A stretch of 64,000 nucleotides of DNA from Talinum fruticosum (taxonomy: Eukaryota > Streptophyta > Magnoliopsida > Caryophyllales > Talinaceae), in the NCBI GenBank assembly GCA_021018815.1, contig JAITYX010000088.1:2145501-2209500 (forward strand). Direction: 5' to 3'. The first letter of the stretch is position 1; each line of letters opens with the position of its first letter. Of the stretch, positions 1 through 11,419 are shown piece after piece. Position numbers and translations under genes: made by a program. Below the pieces are notes generated by a model. That model was not told the DNA's origin, ran no database searches, and was given only the letters and a program-made list of their open reading frames with translations.

Positions 1-351
1 CAATCCTTTTAACTCAAAATATGAACACCTATCTACATCTACTTGGATAAATCTTTGTCTTATCACCATCAACATATTCAACCTCTACTCCATCCATAAA
101 TTTCCCCATGATGTATCTCAATAGTTATATAATCCATTTCTCACCACCACACTATTGAAACAAAATAAACAAACGAAAACAATGTATTTTCAGAAAAGGA
201 CAAAAAAGCCAGCCTCAATTAAACTATAATTAAAGCATAAACAAAGGATAAAGGCTTACCTTTATCAGCTATGAAATTGCCAAACTCCAATCTTGATTTC
301 TACCCCTTTATGTCTAATTCCACTATAAACGCTTGTGATTTCATTTCGGAT
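1..351 (-). other. Flanking DNA with a possible host splice donor (minus strand)
   Basis: I recognise no protein here. Read on the minus strand, a stretch ending in gataaag is followed by gtaagcc (about 250-262), which fits a plant 5' splice donor. All three frames upstream of it are short and closed, so if this is an exon it is probably untranslated. The solo LTR to the right would lie inside or next to that exon. This may be the edge of a host transcription unit, but the evidence is only one splice-like site. Confidence 0.2.
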
Positions 352-1939
352 CGAAGGTTTGCTCGGGAGAGTCCGAGTCACCCTACGGGGGGTGAATAGG
401 GTGATAGAAAATTCTCTGCGGAATCACACTCTTTTGCGCGAAGTAGAAAGGAACATAGATTCCGAGTCTATTAACTGGGTCGGAAAAGATTGGACTCAGA
501 AAGCAATCAATCGGAAAGAACAAGAGCGATGAAGGTCATGTCGAGTCTAGAATGAACACGGAAAGATAACACTTAGATTTTACGTGGAAACCCTCCTGGG
601 GCGAGAAAACCACGGACCGTGTCAATCCGGACTTGAAGTCAAATCTACTATTTTGAGCCCACAAAATACCGTGAACTGATCGAACCCGAGTTGCTCCCTT
701 AGACAACTCTATACAAGTTTTCCTAGACTCAGAAATTCCCTTATCCGATCTAGTACTTCCTAGCTGAGATAACCCTTACAGCTAGGGACAACTAAGCTGA
801 GTTAACCCTTACAGCTTAGTCAAGGGACCTTACAAAGAATGTAAGAAAGAGTTTGTAATCGAGTACAAGACCTTACAACTCAAAAAGTAATGAATTACGA
901 GTGGGAGTTGTAAGTAGAAGATTGAAAGTAAATACAATGACTTTTCTCAAGTATGTGTATTAACAATAGAGTCGGCAATCTTCAGGTCTTGTGAGGTGGC
1001 TTCAATTTATAGGTAACCAGGCAGAGTAGCCGTTATCTTCATCTGCCGACCGAGAGTCTTCGTGACCGTTGATAAAAGCTTTCGAGTCACTCGGAAAGTA
1101 TCCGTTACAATGTGAATGTTAGACAACGGTTTATCTCTCTTGGAAGTCCCAAAACCATTGGTAGTGTCTTGAAAGATAAGGTGGAAACCACCAGTTAAGC
1201 TTAGCGTTTCGGTTTTCCAGATTTGGAAACGGACAACTTCGACACAATCTTCACGGGACTAAAGCACGGAAGGTGAAAAGCCATGTCTGCTGGTGATTTG
1301 ACGTTTTGAAGCCGGCTACTTCGTGGTTTGAAAAAGGTGTATCCTCGAATGAATAACCTACAAAAGTAAATCAATTCGGTTCTCAAAGTATAAAATACTT
1401 TGGTCCAAAGTATAAAATACTTTGGTCCAAAGTTAAACACGAGATAATAAAATAATTATGATAATTAAGCAGCGATTATCCGAGTCGAAATGAAATGAAA
1501 TTTTCGAGTCCAATATCCATGATACTCGGAATTCCATCCGACTTAGTCTAAGCGATAGAACAAGTTCCATAAAGAATATCGAGTGAGATAACTTGATATA
1601 GACTAAGTGTGAAATAGACTAAAGATATTGACTCTAACGAAAATAGAGCTTGTAATCGGAAGTAAGATTCGAGTGAGAGAAAGACGAAACACTAGTCTAT
1701 TTAAACTGCGATAAATCGAGTGAAGATGGACTCGGAACAAAGAACCACTTTTCGAGTCTCAAACAGATAAGCAATAAATGTAATAAGTGAGAGCCGTATC
1801 ACTCGAAAAGATACTATTTTACTAAAGGAGGTTTCGCGAAGCCGAGAATGCCTTGGAATCAAAACTCTAAAAGCATGGGATTGTTATACCGACTCGTTTA
1901 GTGCAACTCGAAGTGCGTTGAGAAATGTCCGAGTCTTCA
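352..1939 (-). mobile_element. Solo LTR of a Ty1/copia element (same family as the LTR at 24,381-25,952)
   Basis: On the minus strand this begins tgaagactcgg (right side) and ends gagcaaaccttcg, closely matching the LTR at 24,381-25,952 along its whole length. Shared landmarks include the block acgtggaaaccctcctgggg and the run of gagtc/gactc motifs. The terminal base at 352 has changed (c where t is expected). No gag-pol lies beside it, so it is a solo LTR left by LTR-LTR recombination. The flanking 5-mers (cggat and cgaga) do not match, so the target duplication has decayed or the locus is rearranged. A short stretch near 1,390-1,430 is tandemly duplicated (tttggtccaaagtataaaat). Confidence 0.85.
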
Positions 1940-2344
1940 CGAGACAAGGTTAGACAACAACATCAAACGAGATGATGGTGATGATCTTTGATTTTTGATG
2001 GTTAAGATCACAAATTAGGGTTTTAATTTTTTCACTTCGGTGATGGTGAGAGTAAGAGAGAGAGTAAGTTTCTTTATCGTTATGCTGAGCCTTCTTCTTT
2101 AATTAATTTACAACTAACGGTATTGTTTAAGTAGGGGGAGAGAGTGATAAGAGAGTAAAAGAAGAGTAATCTGTTGCTAAGGTGTTTAAAATTGGTAAAC
2201 GCTTGGCCTAATCTTTTTTAAAAAAATTCTCTTTTAATTACACATCTTAAATGCCACCGCCATGTTATGTATCCGGCGAGTCAAAGTCGGTGGTGGTATA
2301 TTAAAATTTATTACATGAAAAGAATGGCTTATTTCTAACAATTT
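1940..2344. other. Unassigned interval between LTR elements
   Basis: I see no convincing ORF. On the minus strand it reads like a plant 5' leader (aaaaccctaat followed by pyrimidine-rich DNA). On the plus strand it is GA-rich around 2,040-2,160. It may be host DNA separating the solo LTR from the compact LTR cluster. Confidence 0.25.
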
Positions 2345-2478
2345 GGGTTAAAAATATTATAGATTTAAATGAATATAATGTGCTAAATATTAATACTCAT
2401 TGTGTAATGATAGATTTAAATGAATAATAATAATAATAATAATAATATTTTAAAAAATAAATTTGAGTTGTTACGAGA

Positions 2479-2495
2479 CTTCCCTCCTTAAAAGG
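2479..2495 (-). other. Polypurine tract of the compact LTR element (copy 1)
   Basis: On the minus strand it reads ccttttaaggagggaag, immediately before the LTR start at about 2,474. The PPT-LTR spacing and composition are as expected for priming of plus-strand DNA. Confidence 0.65.
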
Positions 2496-2788
2496 AGTTT
2501 CTTTCGTCCTCGAAACTTACAATACAATGTTACTTTATGAAGTAAAATAATAGCAATGAGAAAATAAGTGTTTGATCATAACACTCTTATTTTTTCCTTA
2601 AAGATGAATTAGTAAGACAAAACATTTCAGAAAAGCATATATAAGAATAAGAAACATATATAAACAATAAAAGGAAAAAAAGAATAATACATCCCCATAA
2701 TTTACCCACGACTTTTTCAATTTAACTTAATAATTGTATTCATCTACCTATCAATTTTACTTAATTTCCTCCATTTTATTTTAACCTA

Positions 2789-2800
2789 GGCTCGATACCA
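2789..2800 (-). other. Primer-binding site (initiator Met tRNA type), copy 1
   Basis: On the minus strand tggtatcgagcc follows the LTR end at about 2,803. It resembles the usual plant initiator-Met primer-binding site tggtatcagagc, with substitutions. Confidence 0.6.
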
Positions 2801-3686
2801 ACAGTAACACACAACCTTTTTCGAGTAATCACTCATGAAACCAAATAAAATTTAGAAAGATTCAATTGTTAGAGTGTTATGTCACGTGTCTAAAAGAGAC
2901 ACGTAAGGCCTATATTTTCAATAAAATGAAAATAAACTTTATCATTTGTTCAAGCAGTCACTAACATTTGTTGGAGCTATACTTTTCACTCTAAATTTAT
3001 ATTATAACTAGGATACTTGCAAAACTTATTCCAACTAGAAAATAAAACTAGGTGAGTATCCTAATGATCTAATTGTCCCCATGCATTCACAATTTACCCG
3101 AAAACAATAAAGTAATTAAAGAATGACAAGGAAAACTTTCAATACAATACACCCAATTTTGAAAATAATAATTTTGTAAAATTCATTTTGTTTATAAATA
3201 AGATAAGAAAACACTTGGACTTCGGATGCCCTAATAATGAACCATGATTCCCTTTAAAAGGATAATGAACGATGATTCTCTTTGAAAGGGATGATGGATG
3301 ATGACTTAATGTGCGCACTTACCGAGGTGATCAATTGAACAATAAACAATAAACAATGGGTAATACGAGATATCCTTTGTCACAAACACTTGAAAATCTT
3401 TGCACTTATACACACATATTCTCTTTAACTAAACATTATAATTTTGTTGAAGGAAATGACATGCATTATACCTTACTATTTGGACTTGGAAAGTAATCTC
3501 TATATAGTTTCAATGAACTCTAGAAATGAAAATTTTCATCAAGATGAGAGCAGAGAGAAGTGTTGAAAAAAACTAAAGATGAGTGGGGATGGGAAAAGAT
3601 GAGTGAGTGAGTATTTTGCCTAACATTTTGGGGGTATTTATAGGGGAGTAACAATGGAGTACTCTAAGGTTATGGTACCTCAAAGG

Positions 3687-4896
3687 TAAACCTGTCAATT
3701 TAGCCGGGCGGGTTAAATACGGGTTGTGTGTATTCGGGTTCGGGTAAAATATGGGTTGGGTATATTTCGGGTTTGGGTTAAATACGGGTGGTCGTATATT
3801 GTGTTATACGGGTTTCGGGTCAATCCAACAGTCGCGAGCGCCTTTTTATTAGTTATTCTTCTTTTTCAATTATAAAAATCCAACATATTTTTTCCTTAAA
3901 ATTTCCCATAATTCAACGAAAAAGTATAATATTTGTATTTTTGAAAAAATATAAAAAATATTTAAAACTTTCATTATAATATTTGTGTGACGAACCCATT
4001 GAGTCGAGCGGATTGACCGCTAAACTCGTTTAAATAAGGCCAATGATGGGTTGAATAATAATGATTTGTTATGTTAAGCATTCGTTTATGATTCGGATGT
4101 TTATTTCACCTCTTCTATTATAATAAAGAGATTTATATGCATATTTATTGTATTTTAAAATAGATAGGCTTAAGCGACTCATTTTATTCAAGTAGGAAAA
4201 TTTTGACTTTGTTTGAACCCGACCCATTACCCATCCTAGGTGTTATGATTTAAGTACAGCTAAAAGGGTTTCAAATAAATGAGAATTAGAGGTTTATAAT
4301 TAATTAAAATTTATTTTAATTAAAACATCAAAATTTTACATCATTGTCGTAATATTATTTCTAAAAAATAAAAGTATATTATTTAAGATGTGATTAGGTA
4401 CATTTATTTCACCAAAAATATAACAGTATAATTTGTGTATTTTTAGTATTTTAATATATCACACCATTTGAATCCATACATATTTTATTGAAATTAATTA
4501 TGTATAATTTTTGTATATATTGTTGTTTTTATGATAAAGAAGTTGAAATATGAAATGTTATTAGTGTTCGTTTGTAAAAATAATTGTGATAAATATGTAA
4601 AGTCCCTTTAAATGATGTGATATAGTAAATAACCATTACTAAAAGAGTGATAAAATGAAAGGAAAATCATACAATGGTATATAAAACATTCAATCAAAAA
4701 GTCACAAAGCTAAAAATGTTGTTTTTATAGCCTTTACCCAACGAGCGAATGGGTTTGGGTCGGTTTGACCCACTAATTTACGGGTTTTTGTGTTCAATTT
4801 CTTTCAGGCTCGAGTCGAGAAAATTGTGTCCAAAACCTAAAAATTTTAGACGGGCTCGGGTTGTGTTTTCGTGACGGATCGGTTTTGCCGAGTCTA
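3687..4896. mobile_element. Non-autonomous hAT-like element in the middle LTR
   Basis: The middle LTR is interrupted by 1.2 kb that both sister LTRs lack. The empty site can be read at about 6,390-6,400. The insert is flanked by the 8-bp duplication ctcaaagg (3,679-3,686 and 4,897-4,904). Its ends are taaacctg and, in reverse complement, tagactcgg, a short imperfect terminal repeat. Both subterminal regions are rich in cgggtt/gggtcgg motifs, typical of plant hAT elements. There is no transposase ORF. The 8-bp duplication supports hAT; a 9-bp reading (ctcaaaggt) would leave a Mutator-like element possible. Confidence 0.7.
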
Positions 4897-5072
4897 CTCA
4901 AAGGTGTTAATAAGTACCCTATATATTTCAAAAAATTATGATACAAACTAATCCCTAACCTTAATACTTGTCTTTTTACTTACTCATATGTATCTAGACA
5001 CTATTTTAACAATAATCCATTAAAAATATAATTTGCTAAATTTTAATACTCATTGTTTAATGATAGATTTAA

Positions 5073-5153
<81 letters not shown>
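5073..5153. repeat. (TAA)27 microsatellite
   Basis: A perfect trinucleotide run lies near the LTR end. The equivalent tracts in the sister LTRs are much shorter: about 8 units at 2,423-2,446 and 18 at 6,573-6,626. Confidence 0.95.
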
Positions 5154-5154
<1 letters not shown>

Positions 5155-5188
5155 TTTTAAAAAATAAATTTTTTGGGTTATTACGAGA

Positions 5189-5204
5189 CTTCCCCCTTAA
5201 AAGG
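5189..5204 (-). other. Polypurine tract of the compact LTR element (copy 2)
   Basis: On the minus strand it reads ccttttaagggggaag, next to the LTR start at about 5,184. It is the same signal as at 2,479-2,495. Confidence 0.65.
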
Positions 5205-5503
5205 AGTTTTGTCCTCGAAACTTACAATACAATGTTACTTTATAAAGTAAAATAATAGCAATGAGAAAATAAGTTTTTGATGATACTGCTCTTATTTTTT
5301 TCATTAAAGATTAATTAGTAAGACAAAATATTTCACAAAAGCACATATGAAAAAGAAATTAAGAAACATTTATAAACAACAAGAGGAAAAACAAAAATAT
5401 AATACATCCTCATAATTTACCAACAACTTTTTTAATTTAACTTAATAATTGTATTCATCTATCTATCCATTTTACTTAATTTCCTCCATTTTACTTTAAC
5501 CTA

Positions 5504-5515
5504 GGCTCGATACCA
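5504..5515 (-). other. Primer-binding site, copy 2
   Basis: On the minus strand tggtatcgagcc, identical to the site at 2,789-2,800. With the PPT at 5,189 it delimits an internal region of about 0.33 kb. Confidence 0.6.
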
Positions 5516-6570
5516 ACAGTAATACCCAACCTTTTCGAGTAATTACTCATGAAACCAAATAAAATTTAGAAAGATTCAATTGTTAGAGTGTTATGTCACT
5601 TGTGTCTAAAAGAGACACGTAAGGCCTATATTTTCAATAAAATAAAAATAAACTTTATCATTTATTCAATCAATCACTAACGTTTGTTGGAGCTATACTT
5701 TTCATCCTAAATTTATATTATAACTAAGATAGTTGAAAACTTATTCCAACTAGAAAATGAAACTAGGTGAGCATACCGATGATCCAATTGTCCCCATCCA
5801 CTCACAATTTACATGAAAATAATAAAACATTTAAAGAATGAGAATGAAAACTTTCAGCACAATACACCCATTTGTGGAAATTACAATTTTGTGAAATTTA
5901 TTTTGCTTAGAAATAAGATAATGAAACAATTAGATTTCGGATGCCCTAATAATGAACGATGATTCCCTTTAAAAGGGATAATGAATGATGATTCCCATTG
6001 AAAGAGATGATGAATAATGAGTCGATGTGCACGCTTACCGAAGTGATTATTTGAACAATGAACAATAAACAATTGGCAATGCAAGCATCCTTTGTCACAA
6101 ACACTTGAAAATCTTTGCACTTATACACACACACTCTCTTTAACTAAAAACTATAATTTCGATGAAGGAATTGACATTCATTGTACCTTACTATTTACAC
6201 TTGAAAAGTAATCTCTAGATAACTTAATAAACTCTAGGAATGAAGAATTTCACTCAAGATGAGAGCAGGGAGAAAAGTTGAAAAAAACTAAAGATGAGTG
6301 GAGATGAGAAAAGATGAGTGAGTGAATGTTTTGCCTAACGTTGTGGGGGTATTAGTAGGGAAGTAATAATGGAATACTCTAAGGTTATGATACCTCAAAA
6401 GTCATAATAAGTGCCCTAATTATTTCTCAAAATTATGATACAAATTAATCTCTAACCTTAATACTTGTCTCTTTGCTTACCCATATGTATCTAGACACTA
6501 ATTTAGCAATAATCCATTAAAAATATAATATGCTAAATTTTAATACTCATTGTTTAATGCTAAATTTAAA

Positions 6571-6627
<57 letters not shown>

Positions 6628-6659
6628 GCTTTTAGAAAAAATAAATTTGGGTTGTTACA

Positions 6660-7086
6660 CTATGGTTACAAAGCGTTGTCTAAGTGAGCATAATAGTAAA
6701 TCAATATCGTTGAATATGGTTATACAACCGTAGTAAACCTTACTTTTTAAAATGGTTCTCCTGTATAACAGTAGATGAATATTACAACGATTCTCCTAGA
6801 CATCCGTAGTAAAAGAAAATCCTATTACTACGATTTCCACGGATAATCGTAGTGAAAATCCACATCTACTACTGCAGTTTCCCGAAAGAACAATCGTAAT
6901 ATGTGAGGCCTATTACTACGGTTCTAGCTGATACTGTAGTAATAAGCTTCACCTCATAGTGCGGTTCTCCGCTCAAACCGTAGTAATAAGCCTCACATAT
7001 TAATATGGTTGTTCTATGGAACCGCATGATAATAGATCTGGTTTGGTCATGCCTTTCACTACGATTCTGTGGGAACCATAGTAAAA
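6660..7086. repeat. Subterminal repeat cluster, left side of CACTA1
   Basis: This holds many degenerate copies of attactacggtt and its complement aaccgtagtaat, often paired as small imperfect palindromes. In En/Spm-type elements such motifs bind the TnpA protein. Confidence 0.7.
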
Positions 7087-9589
7087 TGTTTGTTTTTTAA
7101 ATTTATATTTTTCATCAGCGCCTTGCATATATATACATTTATTCTAAAGCAACAACAAACAGGTCAATGAAACACAACTCAAAATACCATCCAATATCAT
7201 TCATGTTTCAACAAATAAAAAATGTGCAAACATACATAACAAGTAACTAAAAGCTATAAATATAAATTATATTGTATAACTAACTACGATATTCACAAAT
7301 TTGTTTACAAGTTCAAACACAAATTATGCCCATCCCTCTCGAAGCTCATCTATTTTGACTGTTGTAGAAGCAATGACGAGCGTTTTCAGGAAAATAGTAC
7401 GACCAATGTCGTAAAATTAATGTTTACATCAAGTGTAAGTACTAAAAAAATTTCCCGATCAATATCCAATTTTTAGTAAAATAATTATAGTAAATAAGGG
7501 TGGATAGAAGTACCTGTACCAAAATGGATTTGGAATCATCAAAATTTAGTCGCATCGCAATTTCATTCATGTGTTATAGAATGTAAAGGCCATACTTCTT
7601 GTTCGCAGATTGCTTATGGTACTAACAAATAATCAAAATACATAGATTCTCAACGTATACTTTAGTAGCTACATACTAAGTAATTTAACCTAAAAAATGA
7701 ATTTTTAAAGCTAATAAGTAAGAAAACCTCACATTAACATTACAACATTTGCTAGTTAATGACCCTTTCCTTGGTTTTCGGGCCTCCTTGGATATTGTAA
7801 ATTTTGAGAGCAAGTGTTTATGAATTTGATTAATAAAAAATTTGAAATTATGATAATGTATTTGAAATATATCATAAAGACATACAATAATTGAACGAAC
7901 ATTTAACAAAATGCAATAAAAATGATTAAATGAACTCATGACTTAAGAACATTAGCAATGTCTAGCCTCATGGCTTGATCCAGGTGATCGAGTCGAGTAA
8001 GGCACGTTTTGCTTCGGATAAATGACAGCAAGCATCTAGCGACAACTACATTGACACAAACAACATCAAATGTAAACAAAAACATGTATTTTTGAATTTT
8101 TAGGTTAATTATTTAGGTTTATACACGTATTTCTCAATGAAAGGTGCCAAATAACATATGTTCCTCGTCCTTGTCCTTATGTTGGATAAGAATTGGGATT
8201 TGTCATCGAACGACCTACCTACGGTTTGGATCGCTTCGGGCAACGAAACTCAAAGGACTCGATGCCCATGGTGCGAGTAACCTCGTGGAGCCACCTAGTA
8301 CATATTAATTTTACGTAAGTAGTTAGAAATAAAACTTAATGTAAATGAACTTACATATAGTAACTCATATAATGCCGAGCATAATAGCGTTTGCGGTGAT
8401 TTCCTGCATCTTTACAAGTTGTAGTAAGTCCTCTAGGAAGATGGCAAAGTCCTTCTCACCATCACCAGCGTACCCAAACACCTATGATCATGTTGTTATC
8501 TAAACTACTCCGTTCGAGGGAAATCGTTTTTCCATATCTAGGAGATGCTCAATCCACTCCAAAATTGAATCGTTAATAGGTTAGAGAACTTTGGTGTCAT
8601 TGACTTTCTCCGGAGGATGATCGGCCACTGATTGCTACATCTTGTGAATGTGAACTAACTAGGAAGTCTTCTTCTCACGAGTAGCTCCTCCGATGTCTTA
8701 ATTCACATAGAACAAGTAATATACAAATTGAATCGGAGAGGTCATATTAATAACTTTTAATTGTTAGATTAATTGGTTTACAGTTTTAAAATTCAAACAA
8801 GTATCATAGAATGCCTAAAGATGACCAAACTCTTAGGCCAAGTAACAAAATTGTTGATTGCTTTGTCAATAGTATGCAAATGAGCTAAAGGGATCGACGA
8901 TCGACAATAACCTTTCCCTTCCATAGATTCTTTCACTATCACCTTAACTCGACCCTCTAAGAGCGCTACCCTATGAATGAGGGCACCTAACTCGTAGGGT
9001 TAAACAACAACCTTTGTCACAATATGATCAAGAGGAGGGTGATAAGAAGCTACCATGCACTCGAACGATTGCAGAAGAATTAGCATAATAATTACCAACG
9101 CCCATCACATGTCTTATCAATTCATACCAAGCACATATCGAACACATGAAAACCAAATAAAATTAACTAACACAACCGTAGATAAAACTTAAACCATGAA
9201 GAATCCTGGAGAAAAAACGGACGAGTTTCCCTTAAAGTCAACATTTCCTAAGATAACGATCCTCATCCAAAAAGAACATAACACAAATAATATTCACTTA
9301 TTAAACGACCACACACCGGAGATCCAAAACAATCCAAAGTATTTACAACATTCATTCAACAAATTACATAAATTACCAAAAGAAAATCATGTATCACATG
9401 TCATATAAATTCATACCTCGACCAATATCTAAATTATATACACCATTGACAAAACAGTCACAAGCCGAGTTCCACAACAACCATTCATTCAAAGTTAAAC
9501 TTGGTCAAAAAATGCATTAGATAGCAAATCCTACCTTGTCCAATGATTCGAACTCGTCACCGTGTAAGGTTTTTTCCCACTATTGAAGA

Positions 9590-9760
9590 AGTATGCCATG
9601 AACTAAAAAATTATTTTTCTTCCACCTTGACCGCAACTTGTTGTGTCATCTCGGTTGTCACTTGCTATTTCATCTCGGCCGCCATTTGCTATTTCATCTC
9701 GGTCGTCATTTCCTGTTTCATCTCGCCTTCCAATTGCTCTTTACCTTGAGAAATCAATTT
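9590..9760 (-). repeat. 24-bp tandem repeat coding a coiled coil
   Basis: catctcgg recurs every 24 bp (about 9,647, 9,671, 9,695, 9,719). Read on the minus strand it encodes an 8-residue repeat of the form EMKQxxxx, charged and Met/Gln-rich. Two in-frame TAG codons stand where CAG is expected. It belongs to the TnpA-like relic around it. Confidence 0.7.
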
Positions 9761-9919
9761 GAAAATGATTGCCTCAAGGTTGACTTTAATGGAAGATATG
9801 ATGCGCTTCTTTCTAGCCCAAAGTGCTCAATCATCCCCACTTTGTCACTTACAGCTTGAACGGGACCTGGATGCTCATCTCTTTCTATTGTCAAGGCTAG
9901 CTTGTCTTTCCTCCCAGTG

Positions 9920-10287
9920 TTGGATGAAAATAAACCATACTTTGGGGATATTGGACGTTTATATACCAAATTATAAAAGTTAACAGATCATACACTATAC
10001 TTTGGGTGTGATTTTTTCTAAACTGCCATCAATTTAAGGGGTGACAATTCAGTTGTTTATGACGTGTCAAGCTGAGAAAAGAGGAAGAGTAATCAATTTA
10101 CTGGTGGGTAGCATAATAATTTCCCTTTTCTAAGCTTAACACGTCATAAAACAATCGAGTTGTCACCACCTACATTGGTGGTGGTTTAGAATAAAATAAC
10201 TCGCAAAGTATGATGCATGATTATTCAACTTTATAATTTTGTATATAAACGTCCAATACCGCCAAAGTACAGTTTATTTTAATCCAA
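9920..10287. mobile_element. Palindromic MITE (368 bp)
   Basis: Two ~165-bp arms are inverted copies: ttggatgaaaataaac at the left and ttggattaaaataaac in reverse complement at the right. They share cattggacgttt-like and gacgtgt blocks on the way to a short centre near 10,080-10,120. There is no ORF. The flanks (ctcccagtg / atcccatga) share only a tccca core, so the target duplication and superfamily are uncertain. It lies between exon relics of the TnpA-like gene. Confidence 0.7.
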
Positions 10288-10712
10288 ATCCCATGAATAA
10301 AATGTTTTTAAACACAAGAACGACATGTATTAGTCTTAATATATGTGTACAATATAGGCTATGAACACTAATAAAAGAGGCATTACACTAATAAAAGTAT
10401 ACCGATACATCGGTACAAACATATTTTTTCACCGAGTCCGATAGTGCTCCAAAACGCTATTGAAACGAGCTCTTACATCACCAATGGGGTTGCCATGCTG
10501 ATCGAACTAAACCTTACTTAGTAGCATCAATGGAGTTTCTTGGCTAAGTGCCAACTTCTCCTTGTTCATTGTTTTTCAGCCTCTCGTCTTCTTGGTAGTA
10601 CTAGATAAATTCTTGTTCGGAGTACCTCATTCTTGCATAACTCTGTAAGAAGGATAAATAAAATTGTTAGATAATTTCATTACTCGCTCCTCAACTGTTC
10701 ATCATTAACTGC

Positions 10713-11095
10713 AAACTCTAAACCATGATTCTTTCCAATCACCTTTTCTCATCGTTTCCCAAACCCATTTCTCAAAATCTCAATATTTCACGAATTCAAA
10801 GTGAAAAAACAAAAGAGAGAAGTTTTGTCATTGCTCAAACTAAAACCTAAAATGTAAACCATAATTCTTTGCTTTCTTGTTTCTCATGATTTTCCAAACC
10901 AATTTCTCAAAATCTCAAACATTTGAAGAATTCAAAACAAAAAAATAAAAAACGAGAGAAACTTCGTTGTTGCTTAAACTAAACCCTAAACCATAATTCT
11001 TTCATTCACCATTTCTCATCATTTTCCAAATCTATTTCTCAAAATCTCAAATATTTCAAGAATTCAAAGCGAAAAAACAAATAGAGAAAGATTGG
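10713..11095. repeat. ~134-bp tandem repeat, three copies
   Basis: A block beginning aaaccataattctt and including atttctcaaaatctcaa then gaattcaaagc recurs at about 10,720, 10,855 and 10,990. It lies in the upstream (minus-strand 5') part of the CACTA1 second gene, probably leader or intron. Confidence 0.75.
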
Positions 11096-11111
11096 TTGGA
11101 TACCTAGAAGA

Positions 11112-11116
<5 letters not shown>

Positions 11117-11164
<48 letters not shown>
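11117..11164. repeat. (GA)n microsatellite in the leader of the CACTA1 second gene
   Basis: A pure GA run (CT on the coding strand), followed by GC-richer sequence to about 11,300. A similar GA-rich leader precedes the TnpD relic at 34,640-34,710. Confidence 0.9.
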
Positions 11165-11165
<1 letters not shown>

Positions 11166-11419
11166 AGTGAGTGAGAGGCAACTAAAGAGGGTAGGCGGAA
11201 GGGGATCACGAACAGGCGGAGGACAACGAGCGGTGATGGTGTAAGAGACCTTGTCGGCGGCGCTGGCTGAGAGAGACGATAGCGTTTGTGAGATGAGTAT
11301 TTGTGAAAAGAGAGTAAAGAGCAAGCTCGAGAGATGTTTGAAAAAGAGAAGTAGGGAGACTTTAAATTTTGGAACAAAGCTATCACAACGATTCCTGGAG
11401 AGAATGGTTGTAAGAGGTT

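Larger units (their letters stand above)
2345..6659 (-). mobile_element. Compact non-autonomous LTR element: LTR-internal-LTR-internal-partial LTR
   Basis: Three related LTRs run on the minus strand: about 5,518-6,659 (1.14 kb), 2,803-5,184 (1.16 kb once the hAT-like insertion is subtracted) and a truncated one at about 2,345-2,474. Each starts (minus) taacaac/taataac and continues into a (TAA)n tract. Between them lie two ~330-bp internal regions with a primer-binding site at one end and a polypurine tract at the other. There is no gag-pol. The chromovirus-like phrase 'cgaggacgaaa...ccttttaaggagggaag' before each LTR suggests a deletion derivative of a Ty3/gypsy element (inference). Three LTRs with two internal regions imply unequal recombination or tandem integration. 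Confidence 0.75.
7505..10625 (-). pseudogene. Second CACTA gene relic: TnpA-like N-terminus with Ulp1-type protease domain
   Basis: Minus-strand coding fragments in order: an N-terminal exon at about 10,440-10,620 (KKTRG, then FDQHGNPIGD); about 9,770-9,915 (GRKDKLALTIERDEHPG, matching the EHxGRVRG motif of plant CACTA second ORFs); a coiled segment of 8-residue repeats at 9,590-9,760; about 8,790-9,000 (AINNFVTWPKSLV); then a C48/Ulp1-like region with YLAPFIEKYVYK (~8,116-8,155), VIYPKQNVPY (~8,000-8,045) and YGLYIL-HMNEIA (~7,560-7,595). In Ulp1 proteases the last motif carries the catalytic Cys (CGxYV); here that codon (7,592-7,594) is TAT, Tyr. Splice-like junctions separate the pieces. 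Stops and frameshifts abound, and a MITE sits between the first two parts. The domain assignment comes from motif memory, so it is a moderate call. Confidence 0.55.

Noticed and set aside
335..532. 65-residue frame at the solo LTR start
   Set aside because: Shadow frame of LTR sequence; the same DNA in other LTR copies is closed.
9196..9408. 70-residue plus-strand frame MKNPGEKTDEF
   Set aside because: No homology recognised, and it lies antisense within the CACTA1 second-gene region; likely chance.
11039..11386. Ser/Leu-rich minus-strand frames
   Set aside because: They are translations of the (GA)n microsatellite and have no coding character.
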